Below are positions 51,098-60,044 of a DNA stretch of 64,000 nt, in pieces. This DNA comes from ZYF759 sp046297455. GTDB taxonomy: Bacteria > Pseudomonadota > Alphaproteobacteria > Rhizobiales > Rhizobiaceae. Below the pieces are notes generated by a model. The model did not search any database. It had not been told where the DNA came from and saw only the letters and a program-made list of their open reading frames with translations. Numbering within the stretch: position 1 is the stretch's first letter; every line of letters begins with the position of its first letter. The translations under genes were made by a program, and so were the position numbers. The stretch is taken from NCBI GenBank assembly GCA_046297455.1, contig JBKBIT010000012.1:1-64000 (forward strand), in the 5' to 3' direction.

Positions 51098-51916
51098 ATG
51101 CTGATTGCCCAGATTTCGGATGCCCATATCGGCGTGCCCGGCACGTTGTTCTACGGCCGCTACGACACCTCCGCCGCCCTGCAACGCGCCATCGAGGCGC
51201 TGAATGCGCTCGATCCGCGCCCGGATGTGGTGCTGTTCACCGGCGACCTTGGCGACAAGGGCTCGCCGGAGGAATATGTCCATATTCGCGGTCTGCTGTC
51301 GGCCCTCGAAATCCCGCTTCTGGTCATCCCGGGCAATCACGACAGTCGTGACGCGATGCTGGAGGCGTTCGCCGATGCGCCCTACCTCGATGGCGCCAGC
51401 GAGTTCTTCCATTACGCAGTCGAGGACTACCCGGTCCGCCTGGTCGGCCTCGACACGGTCAACCCGGCCGAGTTCGGTGCCGGCGAGATGTGCACGGCAC
51501 GGCTCGAATGGCTGGACCGGACGCTGGCGGCTGCGCCCGACCGCCCCACCGTCATCTTCATGCATCACCCGCCTTTTGACACCGGCATCGGCCATATGGA
51601 CCGCATCAAATGCGCCAATGGTGAAGCCTTCGCTGATGTGGTCTCGCGCCATTCACAGGTCGAGCGTGTCCTGTGCGGGCATGTCCATCGCCCTATCCAG
51701 ATGCGCCTGGGCGGCACCATCGCGCAGATCGCGCCTTCCATTGCGCATCAGTTGCCGCTCGACCTGCGGCCAGACGGCCCCTCCGCCTTCGTTTTCGAGC
51801 CACCCGCTTTCATGCTGCACCAATGGCGCGAAGGTCAGGGGCTTGTTTCCCACATGCAGTATATCGGCGATTTCGGCACCCCGATCAGCTTCAGCACGGG
51901 CGAGCCCGTCGCATGA
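51098..51916 (+). CDS. GpdQ-type binuclear metallophosphodiesterase
   Basis: 272 residues. All seven ligands of Enterobacter GpdQ occur at the same residue numbers: Asp8, His10, Asp50, Asn80, His156, His195 and His197 (QISDAHIG, FTGDLGDKG, GNHD, MHHPPF, CGHVHR). GpdQ cleaves glycerophosphodiesters; CpdA-like cAMP cleavage is the alternative. Cytosolic. The next gene overlaps by 4 bases, so phosphodiester then phosphomonoester hydrolysis by the pair is plausible. Confidence 0.9.
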   Translation: MLIAQISDAHIGVPGTLFYGRYDTSAALQRAIEALNALDPRPDVVLFTGDLGDKGSPEEYVHIRGLLSALEIPLLVIPGNHDSRDAMLEAFADAPYLDGASEFFHYAVEDYPVRLVGLDTVNPAEFGAGEMCTARLEWLDRTLAAAPDRPTVIFMHHPPFDTGIGHMDRIKCANGEAFADVVSRHSQVERVLCGHVHRPIQMRLGGTIAQIAPSIAHQLPLDLRPDGPSAFVFEPPAFMLHQWREGQGLVSHMQYIGDFGTPISFSTGEPVA

Positions 51917-52749
51917 TCGCTTCCTTCGACGACGCCGCCATGCAAGCGGTGACGGGGCTTCTGCGCGAGGTCGCGCAACGCGAGATCAAGCCGCGCTTCG
52001 GTACGCTGGCCAGCCACGAGATCGCGCAGAAGTCCGCCGTGAACGACCTCGTGACGACCGCTGACCTGGAGACCGAAAAAGCCCTTTCGTCCGCGCTCTG
52101 CAAGCTGTTTTCCGGTTCGACGATCATCGGCGAGGAAGCCGTGGCGGCCGATCCGTCGCTGCTCGACACGATCGGCGATGCAGAGCTTGCCTTCATCATC
52201 GACCCCGTCGACGGCACCTGGAACTTCGCCCACGGCGTGCCGATGTTCGCGACCATGGTGGCTGCCGTGCGCAAGGGCGAGACGGTCGCCGCCTGGATCC
52301 ACTACCCGATGAGCGACGACACGCTCGCCGCGACGCGTGGCGGCGGGGCCTGGCGGATCGATGTCGCCGGTCGCGCGGTTCGCTGCCGCGTTTCCGGCCG
52401 CACCCGGCTTGAGGAGATGTCCGGCTTCATGGCGCTGCCGCTGTTCGAGCCGGCGCATCGGCGTTCGCTGGCCGCAAGCCAGGTAGGCCTGGCCGGCGTG
52501 ACGAGCTATTTCTGCTCGGCCTACGAGTATCGGATGCTGGTCACCGGCGCCAAGGAGTTCGGCCTCAACGGACGGCTGATGCCGTGGGATCACGCAGCCG
52601 GCCAGTTGCTGCACACGGAGGCCGGCGGCCACGCAGCCCTGTGCGACGGGCGCGCCTATCGGCCCACCATCACCGAGGGTCCCTTCCTGCTGGCCCCAGA
52701 CCAGTCAAGCTGGGAAGAGCTCAACACGCTTCTTGCCCGCCCCGACTGA
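51913..52749 (+). CDS. Inositol-monophosphatase-family phosphatase
   Basis: 278 residues from the ATG at 51913 (ATGA overlap). Metal-site motifs: GEEAV (Glu), IDPVDGTWNFAHG (Asp-Asp) and PWDHAAGQLLHTEAGG (Asp) are the three conserved IMPase boxes. Li-sensitive Mg-dependent phosphatases of this family act on inositol-1-phosphate, histidinol phosphate, 3'-phosphoadenosine phosphate or fructose-1,6-bisphosphate; which one is undecided. Coupled to the phosphodiesterase gene. Confidence 0.9.
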   Translation: MIASFDDAAMQAVTGLLREVAQREIKPRFGTLASHEIAQKSAVNDLVTTADLETEKALSSALCKLFSGSTIIGEEAVAADPSLLDTIGDAELAFIIDPVDGTWNFAHGVPMFATMVAAVRKGETVAAWIHYPMSDDTLAATRGGGAWRIDVAGRAVRCRVSGRTRLEEMSGFMALPLFEPAHRRSLAASQVGLAGVTSYFCSAYEYRMLVTGAKEFGLNGRLMPWDHAAGQLLHTEAGGHAALCDGRAYRPTITEGPFLLAPDQSSWEELNTLLARPD

Positions 52750-52785
52750 GCCGGATCGCGGGGGGGGCGACGCCGCGAGCGCCCG

Positions 52786-53127
52786 CTACTGGCTGTCGAG
52801 TTCCTGCTGCAATGCCTCCAGGTGGGGTTCGGCTGCGGCATGGGCGGCTCGTTCGATGGCCCGGTAGCGGGCCACGATAGCCAGTCCAACGGGCGTGAGG
52901 TCTGCCCGTCCTCCGCCCGGTCCACCCTTCTGGGTGGCGATGACGGGCTTGCCGAAGATCCGGTTCATCTCCTCCACCAGGCCCCAGGCATGCTTGTAGG
53001 ACATGCTCATCTGGCGTGCGCCGGCCGAGATCGAACCGCATGCGGCAATCTGTTCGAGAAGTTCGATCTTGCCGGGGCCGATGCGCCCTTCGGGATCCAG
53101 GTCGATGCGCAGGCTGAGTTGGGGCAT
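52786..53127 (-). CDS. ModE-like single-domain HTH regulator
   Basis: 113 residues from the ATG at 53127. LysR-like HTH of the ModE N-terminus: IELLEQIAACGSISAGARQMSMSYKHAWGLVEEMN, then the wing GGPGGGRADLTPVG. The molybdate-binding C-terminal domain of E. coli ModE is absent, as in many rhizobial forms. Likely regulator of the modABC genes. It is the last gene of the operon, 19 bases after modC. Confidence 0.88.
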   Translation of the reverse strand: MPQLSLRIDLDPEGRIGPGKIELLEQIAACGSISAGARQMSMSYKHAWGLVEEMNRIFGKPVIATQKGGPGGGRADLTPVGLAIVARYRAIERAAHAAAEPHLEALQQELDSQ

Positions 53128-53146
53128 GGCGAATCTCGCTCCGGTT

Positions 53147-54250
53147 TCAGGGGTGCGGCGCGGAGGCCGAACGCGCATCGTCGCGCGCGATCGCCATCGC
53201 CTTGATGATCGCATGGCAGGAAACGCCCGGCGCCAGTTCCAGCGCTGCGACGGAGCGGGCGGTCAGGCTGGCGAGGATCTCGCCGCCCCCGACATCGAGC
53301 CGCAGCACGACGCCCGGCCCCTCGCCTGCCACCATCCCGGTGACGGTGCCCTGAAGCACGTTGAGCGCCGAAATACCCGCGGGCCGCTCGCGCGCGATCA
53401 TGACGTCATGGGCCAGAATGCGCAGCCTCACCTGCGTGCCGGGATCACCGTCTGCGCGCGGCAGCCAGACCGGGCCGGCCGTGGTAGAGAGCCGGACCAG
53501 CCCGTCTTCCTCGCGCGCCTCGATCACGGCCGGCAGGCTGGCGCCGACATCCCGATGCCCCATCGCCTTCAACGCGCCTGCGTCGAACATCACCTCGGCC
53601 GTCGTGCCGGCGGCGATCACACGGCCGTCTTCGATCACCACCATCCGGTCGGCCAGAAGCCGCGCCTCTTCCATGTCGTGGGTCACCAGAATTGTCGGCA
53701 TGGCCAGATGGGACCGCAGTTGCGCGATCTCCCGGTAGAGGCGTTCCCTCGTTGCCCGGTCGACCGCCGAAAACGGCTCGTCGAGCAAGAGCGCAGCCGG
53801 CTCGCGCGCAAGGGCACGGGCAACCGCGACACGCTGCTGCTGGCCGCCCGACAGGGCAGCCGGCCTGCGCTCCTCCAGCCCTTCCAGATTGACGAGCGAC
53901 AACAGCCGGCGCGCCCTCGTCTCGCGTTCGCTGCTCGCCACATGCCCCATCGCCGCCATCACGTTGGCCAGCGCCGTCATGTGAGGAAACAGCGCATAGG
54001 ACTGGAAGACGATGCCCACCCGGCGCCGGTGCGGCGCCAGGTCGATGCCCTTGGCCGTGTCGAGCCAGGCCTCGCCATTGACGGCCACTCGTGCTTCGGT
54101 CGGCTTCCAGAGCCCGGCGATCGTGCGCAGCATGGTCGATTTGCCCGAACCGGAATGCCCGACCAGCGCCAGCAGCTCCCCCGGCTCCACCCGGAAGGCG
54201 ATGTCGAGCGGGATGGGCCCGGACGCCCTTGCGATCACGTCCAGCGCCAT
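53147..54250 (-). CDS. modC: Molybdate ABC transporter ATPase with MOP domain
   Basis: 367 residues. Walker A GHSGSGKST, signature LSGGQQQRVAVARA, Walker B LLLDEPFSAVD and H-loop VTHDMEEA. The C-terminal Mop domain (about 290-355: SALNVLQGTVTGMV...LDVGGGEILASLT) binds molybdate or tungstate and marks it as ModC. It overlaps modB by one base. It powers molybdate uptake for Mo-cofactor enzymes such as the one at 27962-30223. Confidence 0.95.
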   Translation of the reverse strand: MALDVIARASGPIPLDIAFRVEPGELLALVGHSGSGKSTMLRTIAGLWKPTEARVAVNGEAWLDTAKGIDLAPHRRRVGIVFQSYALFPHMTALANVMAAMGHVASSERETRARRLLSLVNLEGLEERRPAALSGGQQQRVAVARALAREPAALLLDEPFSAVDRATRERLYREIAQLRSHLAMPTILVTHDMEEARLLADRMVVIEDGRVIAAGTTAEVMFDAGALKAMGHRDVGASLPAVIEAREEDGLVRLSTTAGPVWLPRADGDPGTQVRLRILAHDVMIARERPAGISALNVLQGTVTGMVAGEGPGVVLRLDVGGGEILASLTARSVAALELAPGVSCHAIIKAMAIARDDARSASAPHP

Positions 54251-54918
54251 CAGGAAAGCCTCCGGCCGATCCGGGCCGACAACCAGAAGGTGGCGGTGAT
54301 GGTGGCCAGCGAGATGGCGAGCAGTGTCGCCGCCATGATCCCGGCGGATCGGTCGTCGAAGGCCTGCACCCGGTCGTAGATGGCGATCGCGATCGTCTTG
54401 GTCTCGCCGGGTATCGAGCCGCCGACCATCAGCACGATGCCGAACTCGCCAAGCGTATGGGCAAAAGTCAGCACCATCGCCGTCAACACGCCCGGCCAGG
54501 CCAGCGGCAATTCAATCCGCATCAGCGAGCGCCACGGCGACAGGCCGCTGCATTGCGCCGCCTCGCGCACCTCGATCGGGATCGCCTCGAAACCGCGCTG
54601 GGCGGGCTGGATCGCGAAAGGCAGGTTGAAGATGACCGAAGCCACCACCAGCCCCTCGAAGGTGAACACCAGCTGATGCCCGAAGGTCTCGCGCCAGAAC
54701 TGGCCGATCGGGCTGTTGGCACCGAAGGCGACCAAGAGATAGAAGCCGAACACGGTCGGCGGCAGTACCAGCGGCAGCATCACCAGCGCCTCGACCAGGC
54801 CCTTGGCGCGGAACCGGCGATAGGCGAGAAAGCGCCCCATCAGGATCGAGACCGGCAGCAGGATCAGAACCGTCCAGCCGGCGAGCTGAAGCGACAGCGA
54901 AAGCGCGGTCCAATCCAT
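54250..54918 (-). CDS. modB: Molybdate ABC transporter permease
   Basis: 222 residues, five or six spans, standard ModB length. It contains LPLVLPPTVFGFYLL near residue 47 and the EAA coupling loop PIEVREAAQCSGLSPWRSL, followed by TFAHTLGEFGIVLMVGGSIPG, all characteristic. Two bases after modA, one-base overlap with modC. Confidence 0.95.
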   Translation of the reverse strand: MDWTALSLSLQLAGWTVLILLPVSILMGRFLAYRRFRAKGLVEALVMLPLVLPPTVFGFYLLVAFGANSPIGQFWRETFGHQLVFTFEGLVVASVIFNLPFAIQPAQRGFEAIPIEVREAAQCSGLSPWRSLMRIELPLAWPGVLTAMVLTFAHTLGEFGIVLMVGGSIPGETKTIAIAIYDRVQAFDDRSAGIMAATLLAISLATITATFWLSARIGRRLS

Positions 54919-54920
54919 GC

Positions 54921-55703
54921 CTATTCGTCTCCCGGCAGGACGAAGCCGTAGCGTTCCATGATTTCACGCGCCGCCGGTCCGTTGATGTAGTCGTAGAAGG
55001 CTTCCGCCACCGGCCCGGCATTGTTCAGCAGCGCCATGCGCTGGCGCAGCGGCCGGTGCCATTCCTCGGGGATCAGCTCATGCGCACCACGCTCGCGCAC
55101 ATGCGGTGCCAGCACCAGCGAATAGGCGATGATCCCGCCCTCCGCGTTGCCCGACAGCGCGAATTGCGCTGCCTGGCTGACATTCTCGCCAAGCACCATG
55201 AAGGGCTGCAGATCGTCCCACAGTCCCCTCTGGCGCAACACTTCCTCGGCCCGCATGCCATAGGGCGCGTGTTCGGGATTGGCGATGGCGAAGCGGTTGA
55301 TCCGACCGTCTTGAAGTGCTGCAGCCAGCGTATCGAGACTGCCGTCGGCCTCCAGCGCCGAACCATGCGGGACAACCATCACCAGGCGACCGATGGCATA
55401 GAGATCGCCCTCGTCGCGCGTGAAGCCGTCCGCATGCAGATCCTCGATGAATGTCTCGTCGGCGGCCATGAAGATTTCATAGGGCGCGCCTTCCCGGATC
55501 TGGCGGGCGAAATTGCCGGTCGACCCCATCGAGAGCCGCACCCGCATGCCGGTTTCCTCGGCAAACGCCGCCGCGATCTCCTCGACCGCGAACTGGAGAT
55601 CGGATGCGGCGGCGATGATCGGATCCTGGGATTGCGCGGACGCAGCGCCGGCCGACAGGCCGAGCAAAAGCGCCATCACTCCCGTCATAACAAGCGACCT
55701 CAT
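54921..55703 (-). CDS. modA: Molybdate-binding periplasmic protein
   Basis: 260 residues from the ATG at 55703; a GTG at 55718 is the alternative. Signal peptide RSLVMTGVMALLLGLSAG(AASA). Mature start QDPIIAAASDLQFAVEEIAAAF with the ModA Ser (AASDL), GSTGNFARQI and YEIFMAADE anion-binding segments. It captures molybdate/tungstate. A 13-base perfect palindrome upstream is a likely control site. Confidence 0.95.
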   Translation of the reverse strand: MRSLVMTGVMALLLGLSAGAASAQSQDPIIAAASDLQFAVEEIAAAFAEETGMRVRLSMGSTGNFARQIREGAPYEIFMAADETFIEDLHADGFTRDEGDLYAIGRLVMVVPHGSALEADGSLDTLAAALQDGRINRFAIANPEHAPYGMRAEEVLRQRGLWDDLQPFMVLGENVSQAAQFALSGNAEGGIIAYSLVLAPHVRERGAHELIPEEWHRPLRQRMALLNNAGPVAEAFYDYINGPAAREIMERYGFVLPGDE

Positions 55704-55726
55704 GCGCGTTCCCGCCACCCTGCAAC

Positions 55727-55756
55727 CTGGATATGTTTACTCAAACATATCCAGGA
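55727..55756. promoter_or_regulatory. Perfect 13-bp palindrome upstream of modA (candidate Mo-box)
   Basis: CCTGGATATGTTT (55727-55739), ACTC, AAACATATCCAGG (55744-55756). It lies 24 bases before modA and has no T-run, so an operator is more likely than a terminator. An AT-rich ATATG...CATAT dyad recalls ModE Mo-boxes but is not their published sequence. The ModE-like protein at the operon end is the natural candidate binder. Confidence 0.6.
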
Positions 55757-55822
55757 CGGCGAGGCAACGAGAGGCCCGCCGTGGCCCGCAATCGGACACG
55801 GAGGGCCGGTCGGTCGGCGTTG

Positions 55823-56704
55823 CTAGAGCCTGAGCAGCTTGCGCGCGTTTTCCTTCAGGACGAGGGGCCGCACCTCGTCCTTGATGTCCAGCTTCTCGAA
55901 ATCGCTCAGCCAGCGATCCGGCGTGATGGCCGGCCAGTCGGAGCCGAACAGCATTTTGTTCTTCAGGATCGAGTTGGTGTACTGGACCAGGATCGGCGGG
56001 AAATATTTCGGCGACCAGCCCGACAGGTCGATATAGACATTCGGCTTGTGGGTCGCGACCGACAGCGCTTCCTCCTGCCAGGGGAAGGACGGGTGCGCGA
56101 GGATGATCTTCATGTCCGGGAAATCGACCGCCACGTCGTCGATATACATCGGGTTGGAGTATTTCAGCCGCATGCCCATGCCGCCCGGCATGCCCGAGCC
56201 GACACCCGTCTGGCCGGTGTGGAAGAGCGAGATGGCGCCTTCTTCGGCGATCGCCTCGTAGAGCACGTAGGCCGAGCGGTCGTTCGGGTAGAAGCCCTGC
56301 ATTGTCGGATGGAATTTGAAGCCCTTCACGCCATAGTCGCGCATCAGGCGGCGTGCCTCGCGCGCTCCGGCCTTGCCCTTGGCCGGATCGATCGAGGCAA
56401 AGGGGATCATGATGTCGCTGTTGGCGGCCGCGATCTCGGCCACTTCCTCGTTCTTGTAGCGCCGGAAGCCGGTCTCGCGCTCGGCGTCGACCGGGAAGAT
56501 CACGCAGGCGATCTTGCGGTCGCGGTAATACTCCGCGGTCTGCTGCACGGTCGGCAGCATGCCGTCGGCGCCTGCCGGATTGCGGAAATATTTCGCCATC
56601 GCAGCCTGGAATTCCAGGTAGCCATCGTCGCGATGCCCTCCGCAGCAAGGCTCCTCGGCATGTGTGTGGATGTCGATGGCGACGATGTCGTCGAGATTGA
56701 TCAT
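55823..56704 (-). CDS. Amidohydrolase-2 (ACMSD-like) family protein
   Basis: 293 residues from the ATG at 56704 (AAGGAA upstream). Metal-binding TIM barrel: DIHTHAEE (His-x-His), FKFHPTMQGF, ILAHPSFPWQ and FGSDWPAITPDRW (metal-binding Asp). Relatives decarboxylate or hydrolyse aromatic ring-cleavage or phenylpropanoid intermediates. It overlaps marR by 4 bases and belongs to the leftward ech-marR-amidohydrolase operon opposite feruloyl-CoA synthase, so it likely handles a ferulate-type intermediate. Confidence 0.88.
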   Translation of the reverse strand: MINLDDIVAIDIHTHAEEPCCGGHRDDGYLEFQAAMAKYFRNPAGADGMLPTVQQTAEYYRDRKIACVIFPVDAERETGFRRYKNEEVAEIAAANSDIMIPFASIDPAKGKAGAREARRLMRDYGVKGFKFHPTMQGFYPNDRSAYVLYEAIAEEGAISLFHTGQTGVGSGMPGGMGMRLKYSNPMYIDDVAVDFPDMKIILAHPSFPWQEEALSVATHKPNVYIDLSGWSPKYFPPILVQYTNSILKNKMLFGSDWPAITPDRWLSDFEKLDIKDEVRPLVLKENARKLLRL

Positions 56705-57213
56705 TGCACGTTCCTTTTTTCGCCCTGGCCGGCCTTCCAGCCGGCGATTTTGCGGCACAGCGTCAGAAGCTGCGCGTATTCTCCGTCATCCAGCATGGAG
56801 AGCGCCTGGCGGTCGCGACGGCGCATGTCGTCGGCAAAGCTCGCGCAGGCCCGCGCCCCATCCTCGGTCAACCGCAATTCGACCGCGCGTCGGTCGTTGC
56901 GGGGTATGTGGCGTTCGACCAGTCCCTCTTCCTCGAGGCTGCGGACCAGCTTGGTCATGTTTGGCCATTTGATCTTCAACAAATCCGCCAGCACGCCCTG
57001 CCGGATGCCCGGGTTGCGCGAGATGGCAAACAACACGGTCTGCTCGCTGAGACGCGATCCGCCGGGCGTGGCCAGGGAAAACAGCTGCTCGAAAGCCGTC
57101 AGTTGGGCAATGCGCAGCGCAAAGCCCGCAATCTGTTCCAGCTCTGCAAGCGTGGCATCGCGCCCACCCTCCCCGGCGGCAGTCTGTTCCGACAGGGTGG
57201 CCTCGAGCGACAT
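56701..57213 (-). CDS. MarR-family regulator of the phenylpropanoid genes
   Basis: 170 residues. Winged HTH: SEQTVLFAISRNPGIRQGVLADLL, KWPNMTKLVRSLEEEGLVERH and NDRRAVELRLTEDG (the wing, with the DxR motif). It is comparable to FerR/FerC-type regulators that respond to feruloyl-CoA. It lies between ech and the amidohydrolase gene, overlapping both (1 and 4 bases), so it is autoregulated if it acts on the divergent region at 57999-58123. Confidence 0.9.
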   Translation of the reverse strand: MSLEATLSEQTAAGEGGRDATLAELEQIAGFALRIAQLTAFEQLFSLATPGGSRLSEQTVLFAISRNPGIRQGVLADLLKIKWPNMTKLVRSLEEEGLVERHIPRNDRRAVELRLTEDGARACASFADDMRRRDRQALSMLDDGEYAQLLTLCRKIAGWKAGQGEKRNVQ

Positions 57214-57998
57214 CAGTCGCCGCTTCGCTTGCCGGGCGCCGCGACGCGCGCCGCACGCTTCTCGACGAAAGCCCGCATGCGGTCGATTGCTTCCGGCGTC
57301 GACTGGGTCAAGGAGGCGATCATGCTCTCGAAGAACATGCCCTCGTCATAGCCGCTGTCATGGATGCGCTGCAGCGCGTTGATGGCGGCATAGTTGGACA
57401 GCGGCGCGTTGCCGGCGATTGCGCGCGCCAGTTCCATTGCCTTGGCCAGCGCCTCGTCCTTGCCGACCAGATAGCTGACCACACCGTAGCGTTCGGCTTC
57501 GCTGACATCCAGCACGCGGCCGGTCAGCATCATGTCTGTCATCCGCGCCACGCCGAGCAGGCGGCTGATATTCACCGAACCGCCGCCGCCGACAAAAATG
57601 CCGCGCTGGCCCTCGGGCAAGGCAAAGAACGTGTCCGGTTCGGCCACGCGGATATGGGTGGTCGAGGCAATCTCCAGCCCGCCGCCGATGACGGCGCCCC
57701 TCAAGGCGGCGATGAAGGGAATCCGCCCGCGCTGGATGCGCGCGAACACGGCGTGCCACGCCCGCGAACCCCAGATGCCGTCCATCACGGACTTCTCGGA
57801 ATGCTCGGCAAGATCCAGTCCGGCACAGAAATGCGGCCCGACGGCCGAAAGCACCGCGACTTTGGCCTCGCTTTGCGCGCGATCGACGGCTTCGCCCAGT
57901 TCGGCGACCATCGCATCGTTCATCGCATTGCGCTTTTCCGGACGGTCGAGCTGCAGCAGCGCCACCTCGCCATCGAGTTCGTAGCGGACAAGTGCCAT
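57213..57998 (-). CDS. Enoyl-CoA hydratase/isomerase (crotonase) family, probable feruloyl-CoA pathway
   Basis: 261 residues. Oxyanion-hole loop CAGLDLAE and RGAVIGGGLEIAS, and the catalytic Glu pair (GGGLEIA and LPEGQRG). It fits a CoA-thioester hydratase; the classical feruloyl-CoA hydratase/lyase has one Glu plus Tyr/Ser instead of this pair, so lyase activity to vanillin is not assured. Divergent from feruloyl-CoA synthase across 125 bases. Confidence 0.88.
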   Translation of the reverse strand: MALVRYELDGEVALLQLDRPEKRNAMNDAMVAELGEAVDRAQSEAKVAVLSAVGPHFCAGLDLAEHSEKSVMDGIWGSRAWHAVFARIQRGRIPFIAALRGAVIGGGLEIASTTHIRVAEPDTFFALPEGQRGIFVGGGGSVNISRLLGVARMTDMMLTGRVLDVSEAERYGVVSYLVGKDEALAKAMELARAIAGNAPLSNYAAINALQRIHDSGYDEGMFFESMIASLTQSTPEAIDRMRAFVEKRAARVAAPGKRSGD

Positions 57999-58049
57999 CC
58001 GGTGTCTTCCTCTGCCTAGGTCGGCATGAAGCCGCCGACATTATTTCCT

Positions 58050-58069
58050 TTCGAATTGTTATCGAATAA
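58050..58069. promoter_or_regulatory. Candidate MarR operator between ech and fcs
   Basis: TTCGA (58050-58054) and TCGAA (58062-58066) form an inverted repeat with a 7-base spacer, and TTAT (58059-58062) with ATAA (58066-58069) a second, overlapping dyad. It is the AT-rich core of an otherwise GC-rich 125-base divergent region. Confidence 0.4.
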
Positions 58070-58123
58070 ACTATCTTCGCCACGCGCCGTCAAGCGCGAC
58101 CGGCGCGATGGAGGAGATCGCAT

Positions 58124-59980
58124 ATGAGTCAGGCTTCACCGCAGGCGCGGGCCGGCGCCGCAAGATACCGTCACGTGCAGTTCTGGGATCCGGCAATCGA
58201 CGTTCGACGGGAAGAAGACGGCACCATCTACATCGAGGCGAAGACGCCGCTGCCGCCCTACCCCGACCGGGCGACTGAGCCGCTCTTGCACTGGGCGCGC
58301 GAAAAGCCGGATGCAACGCTGTTTGCCGAACGCGGGCCAGATGGCGAGTGGCACCGGCTGTCATTCGCGCAGGCCCTGGACAACACGCGGCGGCTTGGCC
58401 AGTTCCTGCTCGATGCAGGCCTGTCCGCCGAACGGCCGCTTGTCGTGTTGTCGGGCAACGATCTCGCCCACGCACAACTGGCGCTGGCCGCGATCCATGT
58501 CGGCATCCCCTACGCCGCCGTCTCGCCGGCCTATGCGCTGATCGCGTCAGATTTTGCCCGGCTGGAATCCGTTTTCGAGACCTTGACGCCCGGCATGGTC
58601 TTCACCGCCGATGCGGAACCGTTCGAAAAGGCGCTCGACCAGGTGGCCGGGCCGGACATCCTCCGCCTGCATCTGCGCGGTGCGCGATCGCCCGCAGAGG
58701 ACTTTACGACTGCGTTGAAAACCGAGCCGACTGAAGCGGTCGAAACCGCGCATGCGGCGATCACACCGGATACGGTCGCCAAATTCCTGTTCACCTCCGG
58801 ATCGACGGGCATGCCCAAGGCCGTCGCCAACACGCATCGCATGATCTGCTCCAACCAGTTGATGGCCATCACCTGCTTCGCCTTCTTCAAGGAAGAGCCG
58901 CCGGTGCTGCTCGACTGGGCGCCCTGGCACCACACCGCCGGCGGCAACAAGCTCTTCTTCCTGCCGGTCTTCCAGGGCGGGACGCTGCACATCGACGACG
59001 GCAATCCGACGCCTGCCGGCATCGAGAAGACCGTTCGCAATCTGCGCGATGTTTCGCCCAACTGGTATTTCAACGTGCCGAAGGGTTTTGAGGCGCTGAT
59101 CCCGTTCCTGAAACAGGACGCGGCCCTGCGCGAGAGCCTGTTCCGCAATCTGAAGATGCTCTGGTATGCAGGCGCGGGCATGGCGCAGCATGTGTGGGAT
59201 GACCTTACCAGCCTTGCCGAACAGACGGTCGGCGAGCGGATTGTCATTGGCACCGGCCTTGGCGCGACCGAGACGGCGCCTGCGGCCCTGTTCTGCACCT
59301 GGCCGCAGGATCAGGCCGGCAATGTCGGCCTGCCGTGCCCTGGTGTCAGCCTCAAGCTGGTGCCGATGGAGGGCAAGCTCGACGCCAGGGTTAAGGGTCC
59401 CAATATCACGCCGGGCTACTGGCGCGCGCCCGACCTGACGGCAAAGGCTTTTGACGAAGAGGGCTATTACTGCTTCGGCGACGCGCTGCGCCCGGCCGAT
59501 CCCAACGACCTGTCGGCCGGCTTCCTCTTCGACGGGCGCACGGCGGAAAATTTCAAGCTCGATACCGGCACATGGGTCAGCACCGGGGCGCTGCGCACGC
59601 GCTTCATCGACCATTTCGGCGGACTGGCCCGCGATGTCGCCATTGCCGGTGCCGACCGTCCCTATCTGTCGGCCATCGTGTTTCCCGACGTCGAGGCGCT
59701 GCGCGCCATTTCGGGGCTGGGCAAGGACGCTGCGCTTCGCGACATCTACGCCGACGACAAGGTCCGGGAGGCAATGGGAGGCAAACTATCCACGCTGGCA
59801 AAGGAGGCGACCGGCTCGTCCAACCGCGTGCGGAAGATGATCCTGGCGGAAGACCCGCCGGACTTCGCCAGCGGCGAGCAAACCGACAAGGGCTCCATCA
59901 ACCAGCGCATGGTGCTCTCGCGCCGGCAGGAACTGGTCGACGAGCTCTATTCGGACTCGTCGCGCGTGATCTCGATCTGA
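58124..59980 (+). CDS. fcs: Feruloyl-CoA synthase
   Basis: 618 residues, the length of Fcs rather than general acyl-CoA synthetases. AMP-binding motif LFTSGSTGMPKAVANTH, GTGLGATETAPA (A5-like), CFGDALRPADPNDLSAGFLF and GRTAENFKLDTGTWVS. It activates ferulate/coumarate/caffeate to the CoA thioester in the cytosol for the divergent hydratase. GGAGGAG lies before the ATG. By position MarR-controlled. Confidence 0.92.
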   Translation: MSQASPQARAGAARYRHVQFWDPAIDVRREEDGTIYIEAKTPLPPYPDRATEPLLHWAREKPDATLFAERGPDGEWHRLSFAQALDNTRRLGQFLLDAGLSAERPLVVLSGNDLAHAQLALAAIHVGIPYAAVSPAYALIASDFARLESVFETLTPGMVFTADAEPFEKALDQVAGPDILRLHLRGARSPAEDFTTALKTEPTEAVETAHAAITPDTVAKFLFTSGSTGMPKAVANTHRMICSNQLMAITCFAFFKEEPPVLLDWAPWHHTAGGNKLFFLPVFQGGTLHIDDGNPTPAGIEKTVRNLRDVSPNWYFNVPKGFEALIPFLKQDAALRESLFRNLKMLWYAGAGMAQHVWDDLTSLAEQTVGERIVIGTGLGATETAPAALFCTWPQDQAGNVGLPCPGVSLKLVPMEGKLDARVKGPNITPGYWRAPDLTAKAFDEEGYYCFGDALRPADPNDLSAGFLFDGRTAENFKLDTGTWVSTGALRTRFIDHFGGLARDVAIAGADRPYLSAIVFPDVEALRAISGLGKDAALRDIYADDKVREAMGGKLSTLAKEATGSSNRVRKMILAEDPPDFASGEQTDKGSINQRMVLSRRQELVDELYSDSSRVISI

Positions 59981-60044
59981 GGCATCGCCCTACTCGTCAC
60001 CCTTCCAAGGAAGTGTCGCGCACGCTGTGCGACGCTTGCTGGGC

